Shown: one piece after another, positions 1 to 7,074 of the stretch
How the letters are laid out: each line of letters begins with the position of its first letter
Position numbering within the stretch: the stretch's first letter is position 1
Assembly (NCBI GenBank): GCA_014376885.1
Contig: JACMQR010000069.1
Location: 1 to 9,178, forward strand
Reading direction: 5' to 3'
Length of the DNA stretch: 9,178 nucleotides
Origin: Polaromonas sp.
GTDB taxonomy: Bacteria > Pseudomonadota > Gammaproteobacteria > Burkholderiales > Burkholderiaceae_C
Notes under the pieces: generated by a model
Databases searched by the model: none
What the model was told of the DNA's origin: nothing
Seen by the model: the letters and a program-made list of their open reading frames with translations, nothing else
Program-made: the position numbers and the translations under genes

Positions 1-2345
1 CGCACCACCCCCGTCGGCTTGAAGCCCAGGTCGGCCGACTTGCCCTTGCGCGCCCGGGCGGTCCGGGCATTGTTCAGACTGCGGATTTCCAGCGTTTCCG
101 CGCGCTCTTTGGCGCCGCGGCCGATGCCGTCGATGCGCACGCTGCGGGTGTAGGCGGCAGCGCCAGCCAGCGCATCCGGGCCCTCCAGGTCGATCAGCAT
201 CAGGCCGCGTCCGCCCTTGTCCATCTGTTTCATTTCGCCGATGTCAAAGGTCAGGATGCGCTGGCCGGTGGACGCGCAGGCCACATGGGTGGCGGGCGCC
301 AGCGGCTGGCTGCCGGCGGTGCCCTTGACAAGCGACGGCCTGCAGATCGTCTCGCCTTCGCTCAAGGCCATGAAGGCCTTGCCGCTCTTGTTGCGCGCGG
401 TCATTCCTTCCACGCTGGCCAAAAAGCCATAGCCGCCCGAGCTTGACAGCAGCAGCAGCGCCGCCGGCGGTCCGGCAAAGTAGTGCAGCAGCTGCGTGCT
501 GGACTCCAGATCGACCAGCGTCGTCACCGGCTGACCGTCGCCGCGCGCGCCCGGCAGCAGCGCCACCGGCGCCGAATACAGCCGGCCGTTGCTGCCAAAG
601 GCCAGCAGCGTGTCAACGGTGCGGCATTCGAAGGTGGCGTAGAGCGCGTCCCCCGCCTTGAAGGCAAAGCCGCCGGGCGCATGGCCATGGCCGCCGCGCG
701 TGCGCACCCAGCCCTTGCTGCTGACCACCACCGTCACTGGCTCGTCGAGCACCTTGACCTCCAGCACCGATTTTTTCTCGGCCTGGATCAGGGTGCGGCG
801 CGCGTCGGCAAACAGCCTGGCATCGACCTCGATTTCCCGGACCACCAGCCGGCGCAGCGCCGCCGGGTTGCCCAGGATGTCTTCAAGCTTGACCTGGTCG
901 TCGCGCAAACCCTTCAGCTCCTGCTCGATCTTGATGGCTTCCAGTCGGGCCAATTGGCGCAGGCGGATTTCCAGGATGTCCTCGGCCTGCCGGTCGCTCA
1001 AGGCAAAGCGCGCCATCAGCGCCGTCTTCGGCTCGTCCGACTGGCGGATGATGGCGATCACCTCGTCGATGTTGAGCAGCACGGTTTGCCGCCCCTCCAG
1101 GATGTGAATGCGCGCCAGCACCTTGTCGAGGCGGTGCCGGGAGCGCTGTTCAATCGTCGCCTGGCGAAAGGCGATCCACTCGGTCAGTATCTGGCGCAAC
1201 GACTTTTGCGTCGGCCGGCCGTCCAGGCCGATCATCGTCATGTTGATCGGCGACGAGCTTTCCAGGCTGGTGTGCGCCAGGAGCGTGTTGATCAGTTCGG
1301 CCTGGGCGGTGCGGCTGGTTTTGGGCTCGAACACCAGGCGCACGGCGGCGTCCTTGCTCGATTCGTCGCGCACCACGTCAAGAACAGCGAGCACCGACTG
1401 CTTGAGCTGCACCTGGTCCGGGCTGAGCGCCTTTTTGCCGAGCTTGATCTTCGGGTTGGTGATCTCCTCGATTTCCTCCAGCACGCGCTGCGTGCTCACG
1501 CCGGGCGGCAGCTCCTGCACCACCAGCTGCCACTGGCCGCGCGCCAGTTCCTCGATTTTCCAGCGCGCGCGCACCTTCAGCGATCCCCGGCCAGTGCGGT
1601 AGGCGGCGGCAATCTCGGCGCTGCTGGAGATGATCTGGCCGCCGCCGGGGTAGTCGGGGCCGGCGATGAGCAGGTACAGTTCCTCGTCGGTCAGCTTGGG
1701 CGTCTTGATGAGCGCCACGCAGGCATCGGCCACCTCGCGCAGGTTGTGGCTCGGGATTTCGGTCGCCAGCCCGACGGCAATGCCGCTGGCGCCGTTGAGC
1801 AGCGTGAACGGCAGGCGCGCCGGCAACTGGCGCGGCTCCTCGGTCGAGCCGTCGTAGTTGGGGATGAAGTCCACCGTGCCTTCGTCGATCTCGTCCATCA
1901 GCAGCGTGGTGATGCGGCTAAGGCGCGCTTCGGTATAGCGCATGGCGGCCGCGCCGTCGCCGTCCCGGCTGCCAAAATTGCCCTGGCCGTCGATCAGCGG
2001 ATAGCGCTGCGAAAAATCCTGCGCCATGCGCACCAGTGCGTCGTAGGCCGCCTGGTCGCCATGCGGGTGAAAGCGGCCCAGCACATCGCCGACCACCCGG
2101 GCGCACTTGACCGGCCGGGCGCCGGTGGCGCCGTTCGGCCCGCCAAAGCCCAGGCCCATGCGCGCCATGCTGTACAAAATGCGCCGCTGCACCGGCTTTT
2201 GGCCGTCGCAGACATCGGGCAGCGCCCGGCCCTTGACGACGCTCAGCGCGTATTCGAGGTAGGCGCGCTGCGCATAGGAGGCCAGCGAGTCTTCGTCGGG
2301 CGCCGCCGGATTGGGCGCTGAGGCTTCGGGCGTGAAAAGGTCCAT
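1..2345 (-). CDS. parC: DNA topoisomerase IV subunit A (partial, C-terminal end outside window)
   Basis: This is the DNA-cleaving and rejoining subunit of topoisomerase IV, which with ParE decatenates daughter chromosomes in the cytoplasm. The ATG at 2345 opens with MDLFTPEA, and 781 codons run off the left edge without a stop. E. coli ParC has about 750 residues, so the stop is probably just outside. Visible landmarks are [20 protein letters not shown] near the N-terminus, the winged-helix segment [20 protein letters not shown] (about 91-110), and the catalytic tyrosine in [11 protein letters not shown], Tyr137. [11 protein letters not shown] is the ParC form; GyrA usually has TEVRM. A degenerate C-terminal beta-pinwheel follows from about residue 510. 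The positions equivalent to E. coli Ser80 and Glu84 are Gln98 and Asp102. No strong Shine-Dalgarno sequence precedes the start. Parts of the opposite strand are also open, but they read as low-complexity Arg/His/Gln-rich shadows. Confidence 0.97.
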   Translation of the reverse strand, partial: MDLFTPEASAPNPAAPDEDSLASYAQRAYLEYALSVVKGRALPDVCDGQKPVQRRILYSMARMGLGFGGPNGATGARPVKCARVVGDVLGRFHPHGDQAAYDALVRMAQDFSQRYPLIDGQGNFGSRDGDGAAAMRYTEARLSRITTLLMDEIDEGTVDFIPNYDGSTEEPRQLPARLPFTLLNGASGIAVGLATEIPSHNLREVADACVALIKTPKLTDEELYLLIAGPDYPGGGQIISSSAEIAAAYRTGRGSLKVRARWKIEELARGQWQLVVQELPPGVSTQRVLEEIEEITNPKIKLGKKALSPDQVQLKQSVLAVLDVVRDESSKDAAVRLVFEPKTSRTAQAELINTLLAHTSLESSSPINMTMIGLDGRPTQKSLRQILTEWIAFRQATIEQRSRHRLDKVLARIHILEGRQTVLLNIDEVIAIIRQSDEPKTALMARFALSDRQAEDILEIRLRQLARLEAIKIEQELKGLRDDQVKLEDILGNPAALRRLVVREIEVDARLFADARRTLIQAEKKSVLEVKVLDEPVTVVVSSKGWVRTRGGHGHAPGGFAFKAGDALYATFECRTVDTLLAFGSNGRLYSAPVALLPGARGDGQPVTTLVDLESSTQLLHYFAGPPAALLLLSSSGGYGFLASVEGMTARNKSGKAFMALSEGETICRPSLVKGTAGSQPLAPATHVACASTGQRILTFDIGEMKQMDKGGRGLMLIDLEGPDALAGAAAYTRSVRIDGIGRGAKERAETLEIRSLNNARTARARKGKSADLGFKPTGVV

Positions 2346-2566
2346 GGTCAAGTTGGCAGTCAGTAAAAATTTAGGCCGCCTGGGCAGAGCGCCGCGACAA
2401 GGGGTAGGGGTGGGGGCGGGTCGGAGCCGGCGCGCCTAGGGTGCAACAAACGTAAGACAAGGTGAATATTTTGGCAGCACCGGCCGGGTCACCCAAGGGC
2501 GGCCGCCTGAACCGATCAGATGTGCAGTGCAAACACCCGAAATGACATGAAGCCGAAAGCTGCCAC
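2346..2566. other. Intergenic gap upstream of parC
   Basis: This is 221 bp between the transglycosylase stop and the parC start, both on the minus strand. I find no hairpin followed by a T run that would end transcription, so read-through from parE into parC is possible. A weak promoter for parC can be drawn on the minus strand (TTGGGT, 17 bp, CAAAAT, with the -10 near the AT-rich patch at 2465-2473), but the match is poor. The most striking element is the G-tract motif at 2401-2420, listed separately. The open frame crossing this gap on the minus strand overlaps the end of the transglycosylase gene and resembles no protein. Confidence 0.5.
2401..2420 (+). other. Putative G-quadruplex motif upstream of parC
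   Basis: The plus strand reads G4-TA-G4-T-G5-C-G3, four G runs with loops of 1-2 bases, which satisfies the usual G3+N1-7 quadruplex pattern. The motif ends 56 bp upstream of the parC start codon. The G-rich strand is the template strand for parC, so any parC mRNA leader starting upstream would carry the C-rich complement. Folding is predicted from the pattern only. Confidence 0.55.
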
Positions 2567-3481
2567 CTATTCGCGCGGCACATCAACCCGCGCCAGGGGC
2601 AGGGCGGACTCGACCGATGGCGGCAGGTTGGCGCGCCCCGTGCCGCGCATCTCGACATGCAACCGGCCGCCCGGCGTTTTAAGCCGGGGCGGCGTTCTCA
2701 GCGCCGGCGGCGCCAGCCCGTTGTACAGCTGCATGACGGTTTTGACATAGTTCTGGGTTTCCGGGTAGTTCGGAATCTTGTTGCCGGCGCGCTGCACCGC
2801 GCCTTCTCCGGCGTTGTAGGCGGCCAGGGCCAGTTCAAGCTGGCCGGGAAACAGCTTGATCAGGTAGGCCAGATAGCGGGCGCCGGCCCGGATGTTGGTT
2901 TTCGGGTCGGTGAGCTTTTTTTGCACTGTCACGCCCTTGCCCGCCGTGACCCCGTAGCGCTCGGCGGTCGGCGGGATCAGCTGCATCAGGCCGACCGCAC
3001 CCTTGGGCGACACGGCAAAGGTGTTAAAGCCCGACTCGGTGGCAATCAAGGCCTTGAGCAGCGAGTAATCGATGCCGTGGGTGGCCGATGCTTCCCGCAG
3101 CAAGGGGCCGACCTGCTGGTAGCTGGGCGAGCGCTCGAAAAAATCGGCCATCCGGGCCGAGACAAAGCCTGTGCCGGCGGCATTCGCCCCAGCCGGCGGC
3201 GCCAGCTCCAGGCCCTCGTCCGGGGCCGTGCGTGCGGCAGGCGCCAGGCGGTAGGGCTCGACCCGGTCCTGGAGAAACAGCTCGTAGCGCTCATCCAGGC
3301 GGCTCGAGGCGAAATGCGGCACCCGGTCCGCGTCGACATAGCCCCAGATGTCGGCCCTGGCCGGCGCGGCATGCAGGGCGGCCAGCAGCAGCAGGCCTGA
3401 CGCCACGGCGCGCCGCACCGGCGCCAGGCCGGTTCGCCCGGTCCCGTGGGTCGCCGCGGTGGGCGGCAGGTGAGTTGTCAT
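2567..3481 (-). CDS. Exported SLT-family lytic transglycosylase
   Basis: The predicted enzyme is a murein lytic transglycosylase that cleaves the MurNAc-GlcNAc bond and forms the 1,6-anhydro end in the periplasm; 304 aa from the ATG at 3481. Residues 21-43 form a signal peptide (VRR, then a Leu/Ala-rich core, then PARA), with likely cleavage before DIWGYVD. The next stretch, DIWGYVDADRVPHFAS, resembles the small DUF4124-type beta domain often found before such enzymes in Burkholderiales. The SLT domain covers about 125-258. Its catalytic Glu149 lies in LIATESGFNTFAVSPKG, followed by GLMQLIPPTA, NIRAGARYLAYL, LALAAYNAGEGAV and IPNYPETQNYV, all standard family motifs. The C-terminal 50 residues are Pro-rich. 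The ATG overlaps the parE TGA as TGATG, with GGAG about 11 nt upstream inside parE. A TTG one codon earlier and internal GTG codons nearer the signal peptide are alternative starts. The exact subfamily and substrate preference are not resolved. Confidence 0.93.
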   Translation of the reverse strand: MTTHLPPTAATHGTGRTGLAPVRRAVASGLLLLAALHAAPARADIWGYVDADRVPHFASSRLDERYELFLQDRVEPYRLAPAARTAPDEGLELAPPAGANAAGTGFVSARMADFFERSPSYQQVGPLLREASATHGIDYSLLKALIATESGFNTFAVSPKGAVGLMQLIPPTAERYGVTAGKGVTVQKKLTDPKTNIRAGARYLAYLIKLFPGQLELALAAYNAGEGAVQRAGNKIPNYPETQNYVKTVMQLYNGLAPPALRTPPRLKTPGGRLHVEMRGTGRANLPPSVESALPLARVDVPRE

Positions 3482-5460
3482 CAAATATCGATCTCCACGG
3501 TGTCGCCATGCAATTCCATCAGCTCGCGGCGTGCGGCCGCTTCGCCCTTGCCCATCAGTTTAGTGATCAGGCTTTCGGTCTGCAAGAAATCCTGGTTACC
3601 CAGCCGCACCGGCAGCAGCCGGCGGGTGTCGGGATTCAAAGTGGTGTCCCACAGCTGCCCGGCGCTCATCTCGCCCAGGCCCTTGAAGCGGCTGATGCTC
3701 CAGCCGCCTTCGCGCACGCCGTCCTTGCGCAGCTTGTCCAAGATGGCCGCCAGCTCGCCGCCGTCGAGCGCATACACCTTGGCCGCCGGCTTTTTGCCAC
3801 GCGCCGGCGCATCGACCCTAAACAACGGCGGCCGCGCCACAAAGACATGGCCGGCGTCGATCAGTTTGGGAAAGTGCCGGAAAAAGAGGGTCAGCAGCAG
3901 CACCTGGATGTGCGAGCCGTCGACATCGGCGTCCGACAGGATGCACACCTTGCCATAGCGCAGGCCGCTCAGGTCGGGCGTGTCGTTCGGGCCGTGCGGG
4001 TCGACGCCGATGGCCACTGAAATGTCGTGGATCTCGGTGTTGGCGAACAGCCGGTCGCGGTCCACCTCCCAGGTGTTGAGCACCTTGCCGCGCAGCGGCA
4101 AGATCGCCTGGCTTTCCTTGTCGCGGCCCATCTTGGCGCTGCCGCCAGCCGAGTCGCCCTCGACCAGAAACACCTCGTTGTGCGCCAGGTCCTTGCTTTC
4201 GCAGTCGGTCAGCTTGCCGGGCAGCACCGCCACGCCCGAGCCCTTGCGTTTTTCGACCTTCTGGCCGGCCTTCTGGCGGGTCTGCGCGGCCTTGATGGCA
4301 AGCTCGGCCAGCTTTTTGCCATAGTCGACATGCTGGTTCAGCCAAAGCTCTAACGCCGGGCGCACGAAGCTCGAGACCAGCCGCACCGCATCGCGTGAAT
4401 TGAGCCGCTCCTTGATCTGGCCCTGGAACTGCGGATCGAGCACCTTGGCGCTCAGCACATAGCTGGCGCGGGCAAATACGTCCTCGGGCAGCAGTTTCAC
4501 ACCCTTGGGCAGCAGCGAATGCAGTTCGATGAAGCTCTTGACGGCGGTGAACAGGCCGTCGCGCAGGCCGCTTTCGTGCGTGCCGCCGGCGCTCGTCGGA
4601 ATCAGGTTGACATAGCTTTCGCGCGCCAGGGGGCCGTCCTCGGTGAAGGCCACCACCCAGCCGGCACCCTCGCCTTCGGCAAAGGTTTCATGGCTAGCAT
4701 CGGCAAAGCCTTCGTTCTCGAACATCGGGATCACCAGCTCGGCGCCGAGCGTTTGCGACAGGTAGTCGCGCAGGCCGCCCTTGAACACCCAGGATTGCAC
4801 TTCCTTGGTTTTTTCGGTCGTCAGCGTCACCGTCACGCCGGGCATCAGCACCGCCTTGCTGCGCAGCAGGTGCATCAGCTCGGCCATGGGTAGCGCCGGC
4901 GACTCGAAGTATTTGGCATCCGGCCAGGCGCGCACCGTGGTGCCGCTCTTGCGGTCGCCGCTTTCGCTTTTGCGCAGCACCAGCGGCTCGACGACATCGC
5001 CGCCGGAAAAAGCCAGGCTGGCGACCTTGCCCTCGCGGTAGGAGGCGACCTCCAGCCGGGTGGACAGCGCATTCGTCACGCTCACACCGACGCCGTGCAG
5101 GCCGCCCGAAAAACTGTAGGCGCCGCCCTTGCCCTTGTCGAACTTGCCGCCGGCATGCAGCCGGGTGAACACCAGCTCGACCACCGGCGCTTTTTCTTCC
5201 GGATGCAGGCCGAACGGGATGCCGCGCCCGTCGTCTTCCACCGTCACCGAGCCGTCGATGTGCAGCGTGACCTTGATTTTCTTGCCGTGCCCGGCGAGCG
5301 CCTCGTCGGCCGCGTTGTCGAGCACTTCCTGGATGATGTGCAGCGGATTGTCGGTTCGGGTGTACATGCCCGGGCGCTGCTTGACCGGCTCCAGCCCTTT
5401 CAACACGCGGATCGAACTTTCGGAATAAGCGGGGGAAGCGGTGATGTTTTTGTCGGCCAT
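3481..5460 (-). CDS. parE: DNA topoisomerase IV subunit B (ATPase subunit)
   Basis: This is the ATPase and TOPRIM subunit of topoisomerase IV, 659 aa; E. coli ParE is 630. The GHKL ATPase motifs are EVLDNAADEAL (catalytic Glu45, Mg-binding Asn49), VEDDGRGIPFG (Asp76 to Gly80) and GGAYSFSGGLHGVGVSVTNA, the ATP lid. The TOPRIM domain has FLVEGDSAGGSAK with Glu434, PLRGKVLNTWEV, and SDADVDGSHI with Asp510, Asp512 and Asp514. The length lacks the extra C-terminal insert of proteobacterial GyrB, and parC lies two genes away, so ParE is favoured over GyrB. I chose the ATG at 5460 (MADKNITAS). The frame stays open to 5508, but that extension runs through the predicted -10 box and LexA-like site and looks non-coding. 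After TWEV the segment reads DRDR (467-470), where E. coli has a serine-containing stretch linked to quinolone response. The stop overlaps the transglycosylase start. Confidence 0.97.
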   Translation of the reverse strand: MADKNITASPAYSESSIRVLKGLEPVKQRPGMYTRTDNPLHIIQEVLDNAADEALAGHGKKIKVTLHIDGSVTVEDDGRGIPFGLHPEEKAPVVELVFTRLHAGGKFDKGKGGAYSFSGGLHGVGVSVTNALSTRLEVASYREGKVASLAFSGGDVVEPLVLRKSESGDRKSGTTVRAWPDAKYFESPALPMAELMHLLRSKAVLMPGVTVTLTTEKTKEVQSWVFKGGLRDYLSQTLGAELVIPMFENEGFADASHETFAEGEGAGWVVAFTEDGPLARESYVNLIPTSAGGTHESGLRDGLFTAVKSFIELHSLLPKGVKLLPEDVFARASYVLSAKVLDPQFQGQIKERLNSRDAVRLVSSFVRPALELWLNQHVDYGKKLAELAIKAAQTRQKAGQKVEKRKGSGVAVLPGKLTDCESKDLAHNEVFLVEGDSAGGSAKMGRDKESQAILPLRGKVLNTWEVDRDRLFANTEIHDISVAIGVDPHGPNDTPDLSGLRYGKVCILSDADVDGSHIQVLLLTLFFRHFPKLIDAGHVFVARPPLFRVDAPARGKKPAAKVYALDGGELAAILDKLRKDGVREGGWSISRFKGLGEMSAGQLWDTTLNPDTRRLLPVRLGNQDFLQTESLITKLMGKGEAAARRELMELHGDTVEIDI

Positions 5461-5481
5461 GGCAGTTGAAGTGTTGCGTCG

Positions 5482-5510
5482 ATTGTAGACCGCAGGGACC
5501 AAAGTCACTG
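5482..5510 (-). promoter_or_regulatory. parE: Probable parE promoter
   Basis: On the minus strand TACAAT (5487-5482) is a one-mismatch -10 box. Seventeen bases upstream lies CAGTGA (5510-5505), a poor -35 that overlaps the LexA-like operator. Transcription would start near 5475 and leave a leader of about 15 nt before the ATG at 5460. No better -35 was found within 16-18 bp. Confidence 0.45.
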
Positions 5511-5523
5511 TACAAACATACAG
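5508..5523. promoter_or_regulatory. LexA (SOS) operator-like palindrome
   Basis: CTGTACAAACATACAG fits the gamma/betaproteobacterial LexA consensus CTGT-N8-ACAG exactly. It has five-base perfect arms (CTGTA/TACAG) and an AT-rich centre. It lies 48 bp upstream of the parE start codon, overlapping the probable -35 box, which is a repressing position. It is also 96 bp upstream of the MFS start on the other strand, so an effect on that gene is possible but less direct. LexA binding is inferred from the motif alone. Confidence 0.7.
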
Positions 5524-5619
5524 CCTTCAAGCAGCTCCGGCGGCGCGCCTGGGTCGCTGGCGGGTCAAGTTTTGCGCCGGCGACTGTCCCCCGCAGCCCA
5601 TTGTCGTTACAGTCTGGCC

Positions 5620-6861
5620 ATGACCTCAAGCGCGCCTTCCTCCGCACCCAAACTGTCCATGCTGCAGGTGCTGGCCTTCGGCGCGGCCATCGTGACCTTG
5701 TCGATGGGCATCCGCCACGGCTTTGGCCTGTGGCTGCAGCCCATCACCCAGGCGCAGGGCTGGACGCGCGAGACCTTTGCCTTTGCGATTGCAGTACAGA
5801 ACCTGTCCTGGGGCATCTTTGGCATCTTTGCCGGCATGGTAGCCGACCGGTTCGGCGCTTTCCGGGTGATTGCCGGCGGCGCGCTGCTGTATGCGCTCGG
5901 GCTGGTCGGCATGGCCCTGTCGCCGACCGGCCTGCTGTTCACGCTGACGGCCGGCGTGCTGATCGGCGCGGCCCAGGCCGGAACGACGTATGCGGTGATC
6001 TACGGCGTCATTGGCCGCTGCATCTCGGCCGACAAGCGCTCATGGGCCATGGGTGTGGCCGCAGCAGCGGGCTCGTTCGGCCAGTTCCTGATGGTGCCCA
6101 CCGAAAGCTTTTTGATCAGCGCGCTGGGCTGGCAGGCCGCCTTGCTGGTGCTGGGCGGCGCGGTGCTGCTGATCGCGCCGCTGGCGCTCGGCCTGCGCGA
6201 AACCGGTTTTTCAGGCGGTATGCCGGCAAAGCGCGACCAGAGCATTGGCCAGGCGCTGAGGGAAGCCCTCAAGTACCCGAGCTTTCAGATGCTGATGGCC
6301 GGCTACTTCGTCTGCGGTTTCCAGGTGGTGTTCATCGGCGTTCACATGCCGAGCTACCTCAGGGACAAGGGCCTGTCGCCCCAAGTGGCCGGCTATGCGC
6401 TGGCCTTGATCGGCCTGTTCAACGTCTTTGGCACCTACGCAGCCGGCGTGCTCGGCCAGCGCATTGCCAAGCGAAAAATCCTGGCGACGATCTATTTGTC
6501 CCGCGCCGTGGTCATCACGGTGTTTCTGGCGGCCCCGCTCAGCCCGGCCAGCGTGTATGTGTTTTCCAGCCTGATGGGGCTGCTGTGGCTGTCGACCATT
6601 CCGCCGACGAATGCGGTGGTGGCGCAGATCTTCGGCATCCAGCACATGTCGATGCTCAGCGGCTTCATCTTTTTCAGCCACCAAGTCGGCTCGTTCATGG
6701 GTGTCTGGCTGGGCGGGTTCCTGTACGACCGCACCGGCAGCTATGACATCGTCTGGTACATCGCGATAGCGCTGGGCGTGCTGGCCGCGCTGGTCAACCT
6801 GCCGGTGCGCGAAGCGCCGATTCAGCGCGCCCATGCCGGCGCGCTGGCGCAGGGGGCTTGA
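5620..6861 (+). CDS. MFS transporter, monocarboxylate/OFA-like
   Basis: This is an inner-membrane secondary transporter of the major facilitator superfamily, 413 aa, with about 12 hydrophobic segments in two six-helix halves. The central loop at about 193-220 is charged (KRDQSIGQALREALKYP). MFS motif A is visible as GMVADRFGAFRV (72-83), and its degenerate second-half copy as GVLGQRIAKRKILA (276-289). GFGLWLQPI and WTRETFAFAIAVQ in the first helices resemble the oxalate/formate and monocarboxylate transporter branch, so an organic-acid substrate is plausible but unproven. The ATG at 5620 was chosen. An in-frame TTG at 5572 would add 16 Arg-rich residues before the helix and is unlikely. No good Shine-Dalgarno sequence is seen. 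TACAGT at 5608-5613 could be a -10 box giving a leaderless message, but it has no matching -35. The gene is divergent from parE and shares its regulatory gap. Confidence 0.9.
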   Translation: MTSSAPSSAPKLSMLQVLAFGAAIVTLSMGIRHGFGLWLQPITQAQGWTRETFAFAIAVQNLSWGIFGIFAGMVADRFGAFRVIAGGALLYALGLVGMALSPTGLLFTLTAGVLIGAAQAGTTYAVIYGVIGRCISADKRSWAMGVAAAAGSFGQFLMVPTESFLISALGWQAALLVLGGAVLLIAPLALGLRETGFSGGMPAKRDQSIGQALREALKYPSFQMLMAGYFVCGFQVVFIGVHMPSYLRDKGLSPQVAGYALALIGLFNVFGTYAAGVLGQRIAKRKILATIYLSRAVVITVFLAAPLSPASVYVFSSLMGLLWLSTIPPTNAVVAQIFGIQHMSMLSGFIFFSHQVGSFMGVWLGGFLYDRTGSYDIVWYIAIALGVLAALVNLPVREAPIQRAHAGALAQGA

Positions 6862-6865
6862 GTCC

Positions 6866-6985
6866 GTGCTGCGCAAGCTGGCCGCGTGGAGCATTGCCAT
6901 CCTGGGCTCGCTCGGCGTGTTTGCCCTGTACACCCGGCCGGACTTTCTGGTGGTCCTGGCCGACCAGGCGTGGAGCTGCTTTTAG
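6866..6985 (+). CDS. Small single-span membrane protein, 39 aa, unrecognised
   Basis: A GTG at 6866 opens a 39-codon frame ending in TAG. It has a basic start (LRK), one hydrophobic segment (LAAWSIAILGSLGVFALY, residues 5-22), then TRPDFLVVLADQAW and a C-terminal SCF. AGGGGG at 6851-6856 lies 9 nt upstream and would serve as a Shine-Dalgarno site, supporting the GTG. An in-frame ATG at 6833 would add 11 residues and overlap the MFS gene by 29 bp. The frame begins 4 bp after the MFS stop, which suggests co-transcription and translation coupling. The layout of N-in helix, short outer tail and terminal Cys-Phe is protein-like, and I have an unverified impression of similar tiny ORFs with an LADQ-W-CF ending in Comamonadaceae. 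Its function is unknown; a transporter accessory role is only a guess from position. Confidence 0.6.
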   Translation: MLRKLAAWSIAILGSLGVFALYTRPDFLVVLADQAWSCF

Positions 6986-7057
6986 GCAGATTTCGATGCT
7001 GCCCCCATTTTTTACATGTCATTTCAATGCCTTGTGCAATCAGGCCGGACCTCAGCA

Positions 7058-7074
7058 GCTATGAAAACAATAGT
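7058..7074 (+). repeat. GCTAT-N7-ATAGT inverted repeat over the dehydrogenase start codon
   Basis: The arms GCTAT and ATAGT flank a 7-base loop, GAAAACA; the outer pair is G-T, which pairs in RNA. The left arm contains the AT of the ATG start codon at 7061. The same CTAT-N7-ATAG layout occurs inside the methyltransferase gene at 8063-8077. Confidence 0.45.

Noticed and set aside
483..2321. 612-codon open frame on the plus strand opposite parC
   Set aside because: It is fully antisense to a clearly recognisable parC. Its product is a Gln/Arg/His/Leu-rich string with no domain, as expected from GC-rich third positions in the true gene.
2371..2658. 95-codon minus-strand frame spanning the gap before parC
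   Set aside because: It overlaps the transglycosylase C-terminus in another frame. The translation is Cys/Arg/Pro-rich, matches no family I know, and has no ribosome site.
2657..4020. Long plus-strand frames opposite the transglycosylase and parE
   Set aside because: They are shadows of genes whose motifs are unmistakable on the minus strand.
6740..6775. GCTAT...ATAGC pair with 21-base spacing in the MFS gene
   Set aside because: The arms are only five bases and the spacing differs from the N7 elements. It lies in conserved helix-coding sequence, so chance is the simpler explanation.
6211..6933. 240-codon minus-strand frame opposite the MFS transporter
   Set aside because: The product is His/Gln/Asp-rich without hydrophobic or domain structure, while the plus strand gives a complete 12-helix transporter.
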